A stretch of 37,283 bases of DNA from contig CALVEB010000021.1 of NCBI GenBank assembly GCA_944326465.1, forward strand, positions 1-37,283, in the 5' to 3' direction. The notes under the pieces are model-generated. The model saw nothing but the letters and a program-made list of their open reading frames with translations. It did no database searches and had not been told where the DNA came from. This stretch comes from Candidatus Gastranaerophilales bacterium. Lineage in GTDB: Bacteria; Cyanobacteriota; Vampirovibrionia; Gastranaerophilales; Gastranaerophilaceae. The position numbers and the translations under genes were made by a program. This document shows, piece after piece, positions 1 to 7,791 of this stretch. Within the stretch, counting starts at the first letter, position 1. The number at the start of each line of letters is the position of its first letter.

Positions 1-119
1 CGTAAGCACAACAGGCGATACTCTGCGAGCGTGGAGCAAATCCAAGACAGGGGAATAAGTTCGTTACATGAATTAGTTCCCTTTCCGATTTTCCTAGTCC
101 CATTTTTTCAATTGGCTGG

Positions 120-144
120 ATTGCTTCGCCTTAAGGCTCGCAAT
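120..144. repeat. short palindromic REP-like element
   Basis: ATTGC (120-124) pairs with GCAAT (140-144), and GCCTT (128-132) pairs with the adjacent AAGGC (133-137). This nested, almost loopless palindrome resembles the small intergenic palindromes scattered through many bacterial genomes. Only one copy is seen here, so membership of a dispersed family is inferred. Confidence 0.4.
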
Positions 145-246
145 GACATATAATTAGGCTATGTGAGCATATCACGTTGACTAATAATTGATAACTCTTA
201 TTTCCTTAATCCCTTATTCCCTTCTAAAAAAATAATTTGGTTCAAT

Positions 247-343
247 AAATTGCACACTACATTTACTCCTTAGTGCCTCAGCCCCATAGTGCCCTAGTGC
301 CCCTGAAAATAACTGGTGCAAAAAATTGCACCCTACATTTACT
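247..343. repeat. pair of 21-nt direct repeats
   Basis: Positions 247-267 and 323-343 read AAATTGCAC(A/C)CTACATTTACT, differing at one base and spaced 76 nt apart. The stretch between them contains three short AGTGCC repeats. No function is evident. Confidence 0.5.
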
Positions 344-425
344 TAATCACATAATCCCTAATGAAAGTAATAGATAACGCCGGAGGTGTCCGGCAGAAAG
401 GTACGAGAGTAAGCCTTGTGCCGCT

Positions 426-455
426 TTGTTAAGTTTTGTATCAATATCGGATAAT
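426..455 (+). promoter_or_regulatory. probable promoter of the 508-1890 gene
   Basis: TTGTTA (426-431) and GATAAT (450-455) are separated by 18 nt. Transcription would start near 462 and give a ~45-nt leader ending in the AGAGAGG ribosome-binding site before ATG 508. Both hexamers are imperfect, so this is the best candidate rather than a certain site. Confidence 0.4.
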
Positions 456-507
456 CTTTATTTTATATGCAATAAAAACACTTTAAAAATATAGAGAGGT
501 ATATTGT

Positions 508-1890
508 ATGACTTATTCTTTTTGGAATAATTCCGGTACTGAACTTAGTAAAATAAAATTTAAAAAGAATGAAAACTGGTCAGAAATAGCAAAGAAAACT
601 AACAATGCAAAGTTTAATTCCTTATGGACACTTGTGGATAATGGTGACGGTATTGTTCAAAAAGACGAAATAAAAATGCTTAACAAGCTGCTCAAAGTTG
701 CTGACAAATCAGTTGAGAATACTAAAGGCAATAAACAAATAGAAAATGAAGAACTGATAGCGCTTTCTAAAAAAATTCAGGATGGTACAATAAAAGATGA
801 AATAGATGAAAAAACATTTGAAAGAATAAGCTCTAACCTCACAAAATCTACCTGGTCAGAAGGCGTTGATCGTAATATCAGTCAAATCAATATTTCCTCC
901 GTAAACATAAATAACGCGCAGAGCCGGCAGTTCCCTGTTATCAAAGAGGAACTTGAAGCTATAGGTAAAGAGGTTGGCTTTGAGGTCAATGACTGGAAAC
1001 TTTTAAACAGTGGAGGAATATGGATTGAAGATTACGGTGTTAGGCGTTCTGATGGCAAAATGATTGTTATATCGGAGGATGCTGCAGGCGGAGTTGATGC
1101 TAATCGTCGTAATCGTGAACATATAATTCAAAACAGAAAAAATATATCAACTATCGGTCAAGGCTCAGCGGTGAGTTACTTTGACTTAGTCGAAGCGAAA
1201 TTTCAGCAAGAGGATTTAGTACGCTCCAAAAGTTATCTTGAAGGCGGAAATGTTTTGAATACAAAGCTCGCCGACGGGACTCCTGCTGCTGTAGTCGGTG
1301 AGGAATCCATAGGATATACTTTACAGGCCATGGGTCTTGAAAATAATGAAGAAAATGTAGAAATCGCTAAAAAACAAATAGCTGAGGATTTAGGTCTAAA
1401 AACCGAAAATGTAACCTTTATGCCACAGTATGATTTTCATATTGATATGGCATACAGACCGTTTCATAACGGTCAGATGGCTGTTCCGGATTATGATGAA
1501 GGAATTAAACTATTACAGGAAACAAATATTGAAGGTATGAGCGGGCAAGCAAAGCAGGAACTTATTACTAAAATGACTGAAATGAGAGACAAAACCGCCG
1601 GAATACGTCTGCAAGCAGAAGAAAAATTAACAGAAGCCGGATATGAAATCGTTAAAATCCCGTGTTTTGCAACCGACAGCCAATCAACTATAAACTATAT
1701 GAACGGTATAGGTGGAACATCCAAAACTGGTGAATCCTTTTATATAACCAATAAATCTGACTATCCGGAACTTAATGAGGCAATGAAAAAGTATTTCAAA
1801 AATGCAGGTATTGATAAAATGTATTTTGTATCTACCTCCCCGTTTTTATCAGCGCAGGGCGGCATTGACTGTCTCACTCAGGAAGAGTAA
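508..1890 (+). CDS. EF-hand-like, guanidine-modifying-fold (agmatine/peptidylarginine deiminase-like) protein
   Basis: This 460-residue protein has two parts. Residues ~40-80 contain two EF-hand-like loops: VDNGDGIVQKDE is well formed except for Val at the first ligand position, and a second loop (NTKGNKQIENEE) is degenerate. Residues ~140-460 carry the ordered motifs of the guanidine-modifying enzyme superfamily (agmatine, arginine and peptidylarginine deiminases): W172-I-E-D175, LEGGN (E245-G-G), FHIDM with H311 and D313, and a C-terminal GGIDCLTQ with candidate nucleophile C455, six residues from the end. The Asp/His/Cys set fits hydrolysis of a guanidino group, by analogy to agmatine deiminase GG-H-C-T-Q. 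There is no signal peptide. The AGAGAGG Shine-Dalgarno supports the ATG. The gene stands alone. The substrate is unknown; Ca2+ dependence is only suggested. Confidence 0.7.
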   Translation: MTYSFWNNSGTELSKIKFKKNENWSEIAKKTNNAKFNSLWTLVDNGDGIVQKDEIKMLNKLLKVADKSVENTKGNKQIENEELIALSKKIQDGTIKDEIDEKTFERISSNLTKSTWSEGVDRNISQINISSVNINNAQSRQFPVIKEELEAIGKEVGFEVNDWKLLNSGGIWIEDYGVRRSDGKMIVISEDAAGGVDANRRNREHIIQNRKNISTIGQGSAVSYFDLVEAKFQQEDLVRSKSYLEGGNVLNTKLADGTPAAVVGEESIGYTLQAMGLENNEENVEIAKKQIAEDLGLKTENVTFMPQYDFHIDMAYRPFHNGQMAVPDYDEGIKLLQETNIEGMSGQAKQELITKMTEMRDKTAGIRLQAEEKLTEAGYEIVKIPCFATDSQSTINYMNGIGGTSKTGESFYITNKSDYPELNEAMKKYFKNAGIDKMYFVSTSPFLSAQGGIDCLTQEE

Positions 1891-1897
1891 TTATACT

Positions 1898-1926
1898 AAA
1901 AATCCGGCAATTAATGCCGGATTTTT
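1898..1926. terminator. bidirectional intrinsic terminator
   Basis: A perfect 12-bp stem (1898-1909 with 1915-1926) has a 5-nt loop, with A-tract and T-tract on its two sides. It lies between convergent genes ending at 1890 and 1931 and can serve both. Confidence 0.85.
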
Positions 1927-1930
1927 AATT

Positions 1931-2566
1931 CTACCATTTTTTGCTTTCGTCGCTTTGAATACGTTTTCTGATTTCCAGTATTCTGATGAATATTGTCAAC
2001 TGTGCAAGGATAATCAGGAATACAGCGCCCAGATCCTGCCATGAGAACATTTTGCCTGTTTCTAAGTCAAAAATCATAAATGGTCTGCCATGTTTCATGC
2101 AGAAATATTCTACAAGTAAAATGATGACGAGTAAAAGCGTTCTGCCTAATTTACACATAGGCCCGTTTTTAACACAGCCTACTCCTTGCGCTTTTCCGAT
2201 AAGTCCTGTTATACCGACAAGCACCATTGAAATTAATGTGAAAAATCCGAGATAGAAATTAGTTAATCTTGACACCATAAAGCCGCCCCAGATAAATAAT
2301 TCAGAATATTTATCTGCAATTTGATAATAAACATTTTTAGAAGCCCCATCTTCTCTTGCTTCCATAATAGCTTTTGTTGTCCAGTTAAGTATTAGTCTGA
2401 ATAGCAGAAGTACAACAATCCAGATGTAAAGGAATTTTTGTTTGTTTGCATCCAGAAAGTAATATCCTGTTTCTATTGAAACAAGTAATGCCAATACAGA
2501 CAGAATATTCGGATTAATAAATTTCAAATTGTCAGCGTATCCACGCTTAAAACCTTCAAATGACAT
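1931..2566 (-). CDS. integral membrane protein, possible divergent CDP-alcohol phosphatidyltransferase
   Basis: A 211-residue protein with about five or six hydrophobic segments. Between the second and third lies a polar stretch, AREDGASKNVYYQIADKYSE, that resembles the cytosolic CDP-alcohol phosphatidyltransferase signature (DGxxAR...G...D...D). The later D-x-x-x-E/D pair is kept, but the first DG is displaced and the central Gly is missing. If homologous, it is a divergent or altered member of this phospholipid-synthesis family; a plain membrane protein of unknown function is the alternative. AAAGGAG lies just upstream of the ATG, with its own promoter at 2599-2627. It follows miaA in the same direction. 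Confidence 0.5.
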   Translation of the reverse strand: MSFEGFKRGYADNLKFINPNILSVLALLVSIETGYYFLDANKQKFLYIWIVVLLLFRLILNWTTKAIMEAREDGASKNVYYQIADKYSELFIWGGFMVSRLTNFYLGFFTLISMVLVGITGLIGKAQGVGCVKNGPMCKLGRTLLLVIILLVEYFCMKHGRPFMIFDLETGKMFSWQDLGAVFLIILAQLTIFIRILEIRKRIQSDESKKW

Positions 2567-2598
2567 AAAATCTCTCCTTTATTTAAACTGACTACATT

Positions 2599-2627
2599 AT
2601 TATATATAATCTTTTTCAGTATTGCAA
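2599..2627 (-). promoter_or_regulatory. promoter of the 1931-2566 gene
   Basis: On the minus strand TTGCAA (2627-2622) and TATAAT (2604-2599) are separated by exactly 17 nt. The start falls near 2592, about 25 nt before the ATG and upstream of an AAAGGAG site. The gene can therefore be expressed independently of miaA. Confidence 0.6.
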
Positions 2628-2632
2628 TACCT

Positions 2633-3502
2633 TTACTTTTTTAATTTTTCAGGATAGCAGTTCCATTTGATATTTTCATTTTTTCTAAACCATGTCAACT
2701 GGCGTTTGGCGTAATTTCTTGTGTTTTGTTTCAATTTATCAGCAGCTTCTTCAAGAGTCATTATTCCGTCAAGATATGCAATGATTTCCTGATATCCTAT
2801 TGTGTGGACAAGGTTTTGTATTCTTCCGTATTTATTGAGTAATTTTTGCGTTTCTGCGACGAGCCCATGTTCAAGCATTATATCAACGCGTTTGTTTATA
2901 CGCTCATATAATTCGTTTCGCGGAAAGTTGAGTCCTATCCACTCAACTTCATAAGGATGTTCTTTTACCCCTCTTACTTCGCTTAAAGGTTTGCCGAGAG
3001 ATTTAATTATTTCCAGTGAACGGATTATTTTTTTCTTGTCGTTGCGTTCAATTGTTTCTGCTGATACAGGATCTAATAGTTTTAACTCATTGTATAGCTT
3101 ATCGGCATCAATTTTTTTTAACTCTTCCCGCAGGCGATAATCAGTTTTCATATCCGGAAAGTCGTAACCTTCAAGTAATGCTTTTAGATATAACCCTGTG
3201 CCTCCTGTAATTACGGGTAATTTGCCCTTTGATGTAATTTCCTGAATCGCATTTTCTGCATCTTTTACAAATTGCGCAACCGAATAATCATAGACTGGTT
3301 CAATAATATCAATCAGATAATGTTTTATCGCTTGCTGTTCTGCTTTTGTAGGTTTTGCTGTTCCTATATCAAAACCTTTATATACAAGTCTGGAATCCGC
3401 AGAAATAATTTCGCCGTTATTTTGTCCGGCAAATTCTATTGCGTATGAAGTTTTTCCGCTTGCTGTCGGCCCAACAATAGCAACTACTTTAATTTTCTTC
3501 AT
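2633..3502 (-). CDS. miaA: tRNA dimethylallyltransferase MiaA
   Basis: MiaA transfers the dimethylallyl group of DMAPP to N6 of adenosine 37 in tRNAs reading UNN codons. The 289-residue protein has the normal family length and layout: a P-loop GPTASGKT at residues 11-18, the DSRLVYKGFDIGTAKPT segment with the catalytic Asp, ITGGTGLYLKALLEG, and the C-terminal YAKRQLTWFRK motif. The start overlaps the end of the upstream membrane-protein gene by 14 nt, which suggests translational coupling. The DMAPP donor comes from the MEP pathway, whose dxr is also in this window. Identification is secure. Confidence 0.96.
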   Translation of the reverse strand: MKKIKVVAIVGPTASGKTSYAIEFAGQNNGEIISADSRLVYKGFDIGTAKPTKAEQQAIKHYLIDIIEPVYDYSVAQFVKDAENAIQEITSKGKLPVITGGTGLYLKALLEGYDFPDMKTDYRLREELKKIDADKLYNELKLLDPVSAETIERNDKKKIIRSLEIIKSLGKPLSEVRGVKEHPYEVEWIGLNFPRNELYERINKRVDIMLEHGLVAETQKLLNKYGRIQNLVHTIGYQEIIAYLDGIMTLEEAADKLKQNTRNYAKRQLTWFRKNENIKWNCYPEKLKK

Positions 3503-4328
3503 TTTCTTTTATAAATTCTCCGTCATAGTAAGAGAATATCAGCATTAATACATAAATAATGTAATAAAGATATACTGTTGCCATGACAAAATACAAGACA
3601 GGGAACAGCAGTGTAAATGTCATTATAAATGAAAGTATAAAATTAATAACCGTCAAAATAACAAATAAATACAATGATTTAAGCGGCTTTTTGAAAAGCT
3701 TTCCAATTCCTGTGAATAATGCAATTAAAGGATTTCTATCTGTATAAATAATTTCCGGTATCCAGAACATTAAAAGGTATGAGAATACAAAACTTGCGCC
3801 CATCAGTAGAAAATTCCATTTTGCAAGCAGGATATATTGCTCAATAGGCATTGTTTCGACAAAATTAAGTAGACCTTTTGTTGAGGAGGTCAGCATATTG
3901 ATTTGTTCAGGTGTAAAATCAATCTTGCCTATAAAATTAATTCCCAGAGTAAATATAAATGCACTTAGCAGGATAACCAGAATAATAAAAATTACAAAAA
4001 AACCGATAAACGTGAGGAAATACTTTCCGACACCTGCCGGAAATTCTTTTATCAAAGCGAGATGCGCTCTTGCAGCTTCATCATCAAGCACAAATATTTT
4101 CTTGGACAAGTCTACGGCCTTTTTTATCATATAGAACCAGCCGGCGAGGAAAACCGCAACCATAAATGTTATGGTTAACATTGCAATTAAGGCTTCCAAC
4201 GGGGTGTCGGCCATATATTTTGTGTATCCGAGATAAAGATTTATTAGTATATAAAATATTAACAGCGGCACTGCGACTATTACATTTTCGTTAGTTATTT
4301 TTAGTGCGTTTTTTAAGTATTTAAGCAT
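3489..4328 (-). CDS. hypothetical polytopic membrane protein
   Basis: A 279-residue protein with roughly six transmembrane segments (near residues 15-35, 45-70, 105-130, 160-190 and 215-265, the last long enough for two helices) and short polar loops. I do not recognise a diagnostic motif. The general form, an N-terminal amphipathic stretch followed by broad hydrophobic segments with a short charged tail, resembles uncharacterised six-helix families, but I cannot assign one. Its 3' end overlaps miaA by 14 nt, and it lies 46 nt downstream of the activase-like gene, so the three are probably cotranscribed. No convincing Shine-Dalgarno lies close to the ATG; a GAGG sits ~17 nt upstream. Confidence 0.75.
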   Translation of the reverse strand: MLKYLKNALKITNENVIVAVPLLIFYILINLYLGYTKYMADTPLEALIAMLTITFMVAVFLAGWFYMIKKAVDLSKKIFVLDDEAARAHLALIKEFPAGVGKYFLTFIGFFVIFIILVILLSAFIFTLGINFIGKIDFTPEQINMLTSSTKGLLNFVETMPIEQYILLAKWNFLLMGASFVFSYLLMFWIPEIIYTDRNPLIALFTGIGKLFKKPLKSLYLFVILTVINFILSFIMTFTLLFPVLYFVMATVYLYYIIYVLMLIFSYYDGEFIKENEEN

Positions 4329-4374
4329 AGTATATCTATTTTTACCTCATTTTATTAATAATGTAAGCTACAGA

Positions 4375-5511
4375 TTATTTAGTCAATTCAGCCTGTTTTT
4401 CTTCCATTGCCAATTTTCTTTTTCTTCTGCGCATAAGATCAACAAATGCTTCAAGACGTGTGAGATATCCGGCTTTACCGGTTTGTTCATCCATAATTAG
4501 CGGCAAAATCGGAATATCGCAATTTTCACGCATTGCAGGAAATATATTCTGAGACATAATTTCCGGCATGCAGGTAAACGGACTTACGTGGATTATACCG
4601 TCTATTCCGCGCATATCAGCGTATACCACATCAGAAACACATTCAAGACTGTCACCTCCGATATCACGTAAAAGATACGGTTTCGCCATTCTGTTTGCAC
4701 GCTGGAGGTGGGTTTCGCCTTTTCTGAAAATCTTCGGGATTATGGCATCCTTTAAGAAACTGCCGACAGTCAGGCTGCGTCTGACTTCCACACCCATTTT
4801 ACCAAGCTCTTTTACTATATTCTGATTGGAAAAATCATCACATACAATATATATTTCGCCTGTTAAGTCAACATGCAAAACTTCGCGGTTCGGGTCTATT
4901 TGAGTTTTGTTCAATTCCTCAAAAGCGAGTTTTTTTGCTTTATCAAGCGAGCGGTTGGTGTTTGCATTCATAATATAGTGTACAGCTTTATGAAAATGCT
5001 TGTCAGCCTCCCCTGATGTGACTTCTCTTGCTCGCAAATAGGAAAGCCGCGCATCAAGATCATCCATTATGAAAACTTTTCTGATAGCAATAATGATAGC
5101 TCTCATAAACAAAATCGGGTCATTTTTACCGGTTATTTCTTTTAAAAAATTGTACATGCCCTGTATACCGTCATACAGCGTTAATTCTATATATTTTGTG
5201 TTATACCCTAAATCCGTCAGTGCATTTTTTATACAGCTTCCGTACTCACCGAGTCTGCAAATACCGGGAGAGGTAATCATTGCCACATAGTCGGCACCGC
5301 CTTCTATTGCTTCTATAAAGTTACCTAAAATCAATTTATACGGCAAACAAATAGCTTCCGGCGAATGTTTTGTGCCGAGAGATAATGTTTTTTTGCTTGT
5401 ATATGGCGGGATAAAAGGTTCAACACCAACTTTTTTCAGCGCTGCTGACCATGCTATATATATATTACCCATGTGCGGGAATGCTACTTTTAATTTTTTC
5501 TTCTGTGCCAT
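4375..5511 (-). CDS. 2-hydroxyacyl-CoA dehydratase / CoA-activase related protein (COG3580/DUF2229-like)
   Basis: This 378-residue protein resembles the component that accompanies the ATP-dependent activator of 2-hydroxyacyl-CoA dehydratases (HgdC/BcrA-type systems). Family-like motifs are VAFPHMGNIYIAW at the start, a CLPYK segment (SPEAICLPYKLILGNFIEA), a SPGICRLGEYG cysteine, and a C-terminal VSPFTCMPEIMSQ cysteine. These conserved cysteines are candidate Fe-S ligands. Members are often fused to, or adjacent to, the ASKHA-type ATPase activator and the dehydratase subunits. None of these is visible here, so this is a stand-alone copy of unknown substrate. The polar C-terminus is rich in Arg/Lys. 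The start has a weak AGAAAGAAG site. Confidence 0.75.
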   Translation of the reverse strand: MAQKKKLKVAFPHMGNIYIAWSAALKKVGVEPFIPPYTSKKTLSLGTKHSPEAICLPYKLILGNFIEAIEGGADYVAMITSPGICRLGEYGSCIKNALTDLGYNTKYIELTLYDGIQGMYNFLKEITGKNDPILFMRAIIIAIRKVFIMDDLDARLSYLRAREVTSGEADKHFHKAVHYIMNANTNRSLDKAKKLAFEELNKTQIDPNREVLHVDLTGEIYIVCDDFSNQNIVKELGKMGVEVRRSLTVGSFLKDAIIPKIFRKGETHLQRANRMAKPYLLRDIGGDSLECVSDVVYADMRGIDGIIHVSPFTCMPEIMSQNIFPAMRENCDIPILPLIMDEQTGKAGYLTRLEAFVDLMRRRKRKLAMEEKQAELTK

Positions 5512-5550
5512 TTTTTACTTCTTTCTATTGTCTTGTTCAAGCTCCCCAGT

Positions 5551-5667
5551 TAAATCGGGATATCTAGCTTTTTCATCCCTCTTTATCGGCGCCCTTGTAC
5601 CTTAAATCAGGATATCTAGCTTTTCATCCCTCTTTATCGGCGTCCTTGTACCTTAAATCAGGATATC
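5551..5667. repeat. tandem duplication of the gcvPB 3' end including its stop codon
   Basis: Units at 5551-5602 (52 nt) and 5603-5653 (51 nt) are nearly identical, and a third partial unit (5654-5667) lies inside gcvPB. Read on the minus strand, the gcvPB ending ARYPDLRYKDADKEG-stop is followed in frame by KARYPDLRYKGADKEG-stop. The next copy is shifted by one inserted base. The copies differ at few positions, so the duplication looks recent. Confidence 0.85.
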
Positions 5668-7060
5668 GTGCCGCCTTTGTCTCATCAATCCTTTTGACAG
5701 GAGTGGTGTGAGGCGCTGATGTTAATTTGTCAGGATTAGATTTTGTTTCTTCTGCTATTTTTCTCATTACTCTGATAAAATCATCCAGACGCTCTTTGTT
5801 TTCGGATTCTGTAGGCTCTATCATAAGCGCTTCATGTACAATCAGAGGGAAATATACTGTCGGCGGGTGAGTGTTCTCATCCATAAGACTTTTGGCTATA
5901 TTCAGGGTTGAAACACCCTCAGCTTTTTGCCGGTCACCTGAAAGTACAAATTCATGCATACAAGGCTCATCGTATGGAAGATGATACACATCTTTTAGGC
6001 ATTCTTTCAGGTAATTTGCGTTTAAAACAGCATTTTCACTTGCATGTTTTAAGTTTTTACCCATCATAAGTATGTATGCATAAGCTTTTACAAGAACTCC
6101 AAAGTTGCCGAAAAATCCTTTCACCTGCCCGATTGAGTGCTTTATATTATAATTTCTGTAGTATTTTTCACCATCAAACTCAATAACAGGAGCAGGTAAA
6201 AATTCTTTCAATTCTTCAACGACAGCGACAGGGCCGGCTCCCGGGCCGCCTCCTCCGTGCGGTGTTGCAAAGGTTTTGTGCAGGTTCAAGTGTACTACAT
6301 CAAATCCCATTAATTTCGGGTTTGTATAGCCCATTATTGCATTAAAATTTGCACCGTCATAATAAAGCAATGAACCGTTATCATGCATAAGTTTTGATAT
6401 CTCAAGTACATTTTCTTCAAAAATGCCAAGAGTATTCGGGTTTGTCATCATTATTGCGGCTACATCTTTATCAATAAGGCTTTTTAATGCGTCTATATCG
6501 ACCTGACCTTTTTCATTAGACGCAACCGGAACAACTTCAAACCCGCAGAGATGAGCACTGGCAGGATTGGTGCCATGCGCTGAATCCGGTATGATAACTT
6601 TCTTACGTCTGTCACCCTTTACTTCAAAATATTTTTTTATAACCATCATGCCGGTAAGTTCACCGTGTGCACCGGCTGCCGGCTGTAATGTGATAGCAGA
6701 CATGCCTGTAATCGTTTTTAATGCTTCCTGAAGTTTATGCATCAATTCCAGTGCACCCTGTGCATCTTCATCATTTGTTGCGGGATGAAGATTGGTGAAC
6801 CCTTCAAGATTTGCGAGCATTTCATTGACTTTAGGGTTATATTTCATTGTGCAGGAGCCAAGGGGATAAAAGCCTTTTTCAATACAGAAATTCATATCAG
6901 AAAGTTCTTTATAGTGGCGCAGAACCTCTAATTCGCTTACCTCAGGCAGTTCTGGCTGCTCAGTTCTTAAAAATTTTTTGTCGATAAAGTTTATATCATC
7001 TGTCCTATCACACAGCGTAACCCCGTCTGCGCCGTTACTTTTTTCAAATATAGTTTTCAC
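5624..7060 (-). CDS. gcvPB: glycine dehydrogenase (decarboxylating) subunit 2, GcvPB
   Basis: This is the PLP-binding half of the two-subunit P-protein of the glycine cleavage system, which decarboxylates glycine and loads the aminomethyl group onto H-protein lipoamide. The 478-residue protein has the usual KTIFEKS start, GFYPLGSCTMKYNP, DGAN at ~235-238 and the PLP lysine K262 in HKTFATPHGGGGPGAG. The start codon is GTG and overlaps the sigma-factor stop (TAGTG), with GGGG a few bases before it. The gcvPA, gcvT and gcvH partners are not in the window, so coupling to a sigma-factor gene is unusual. The stop lies within a tandem repeat, and readthrough would add 16 residues. Confidence 0.95.
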   Translation of the reverse strand: MKTIFEKSNGADGVTLCDRTDDINFIDKKFLRTEQPELPEVSELEVLRHYKELSDMNFCIEKGFYPLGSCTMKYNPKVNEMLANLEGFTNLHPATNDEDAQGALELMHKLQEALKTITGMSAITLQPAAGAHGELTGMMVIKKYFEVKGDRRKKVIIPDSAHGTNPASAHLCGFEVVPVASNEKGQVDIDALKSLIDKDVAAIMMTNPNTLGIFEENVLEISKLMHDNGSLLYYDGANFNAIMGYTNPKLMGFDVVHLNLHKTFATPHGGGGPGAGPVAVVEELKEFLPAPVIEFDGEKYYRNYNIKHSIGQVKGFFGNFGVLVKAYAYILMMGKNLKHASENAVLNANYLKECLKDVYHLPYDEPCMHEFVLSGDRQKAEGVSTLNIAKSLMDENTHPPTVYFPLIVHEALMIEPTESENKERLDDFIRVMRKIAEETKSNPDKLTSAPHTTPVKRIDETKAARYPDLRYKDADKEG

Positions 7061-7665
7061 TAAATTATCCCCTGTTTTTTTAAATCTTTCTTAATTTTAT
7101 CCAGTCCGGCCTGAATAATACGCGATATTCTTGACTGGGAAATATTAAATTCTTCTGAAATTTCGCGCAGTTTTTTTTCTTTGAAAAATTTATATTCAAT
7201 TAGTTCTCTCTCGCGAGGGGAAAGCTTTTTCATTGATTCAAGGATTTCTGCTTTTAATTCTGCAAGTTCAATATTTTCTTCAGGAGTTGCGTCTTCTGCC
7301 TTTATCTGAGTCGGAATTTCCGCATCCTGCATTTCATCTATTGACAATATGGTTTTGTAAACCTCAACACGCAATTCATTGTTATCTTCTTCCATTGCCT
7401 GTTTTCTGTTTTTTAGTGAATACCATTTGTATCTGCGGCGAACCTCGTTTCTGATAGCCCATTTTATAGCTGTTGAGAGGTAGGTGTTGTTAAAGTTTTC
7501 CGGTGATTTATTTTTGAATAATATGTATAAAGTGTGATTGCCGATATTAACAAGTTCCGGTAAGTCAATAAGATGAGATGTCGCAAACTTTTGATATTCA
7601 ACTTTTGCAATCGTTTCAATTAAATCTTTGTATTCTCTTAGGTTAACCTTTTGATTGGCCGGCAT
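7060..7665 (-). CDS. sigma-70 family RNA polymerase sigma factor (short, alternative type)
   Basis: A 201-residue sigma factor. Residues ~25-80 match region 2 (IDLPELVNIGNHTLYILFKN, then AIKWAIRNEVRRRYKW), and residues ~145-198 form region 4 with helix-turn-helix (LSPRERELIEYKFF, LREISEEFNISQSRISRI). The middle is an acidic linker. Region 1 is absent, and region 3 appears reduced. The size and region 4 style resemble FliA/SigB-like alternative sigmas more than the primary sigma. A TTTAAT box lies 6 nt before the ATG and an AAAAGGA lies further upstream, so a leaderless or short-leader start is possible. Translation is coupled to gcvPB through a one-base overlap. Confidence 0.85.
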   Translation of the reverse strand: MPANQKVNLREYKDLIETIAKVEYQKFATSHLIDLPELVNIGNHTLYILFKNKSPENFNNTYLSTAIKWAIRNEVRRRYKWYSLKNRKQAMEEDNNELRVEVYKTILSIDEMQDAEIPTQIKAEDATPEENIELAELKAEILESMKKLSPRERELIEYKFFKEKKLREISEEFNISQSRISRIIQAGLDKIKKDLKKQGII

Positions 7666-7791
7666 GGTATTATTAAAATCCTTTTAAAAGCTTTTATCCC
7701 TAATTTCATATTAGCAAAAAAAATTATAGAATACCAGACAATGTAATTTTCCTTAACATATTGTATTAAATTTTTAAAAAGGAGTAACAAT

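Larger units (their letters stand above)
1..507. other. intergenic region with small repeats
   Basis: No supported complete gene lies here. It holds a short palindromic element at 120-144, a 21-nt direct repeat at 247-267 and 323-343, a triple AGTGCC motif between those two copies, a small hairpin (GCCGGA/TCCGGC, about 388-403) and the promoter of the next gene. The first ~60 bases stay open in one frame and could be the tail of an upstream gene, but too little is present to say. Confidence 0.6.

Noticed and set aside
2-58. Open frame at the very start, ending STTGDTLRAWSKSKTGE and a stop
   Set aside because: Could be the tail of an upstream gene, but it is too short to test, and no motif is recognised.
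2567-2632. Terminator after miaA
   Set aside because: No stem with T-run is seen; the stretch holds a promoter instead.
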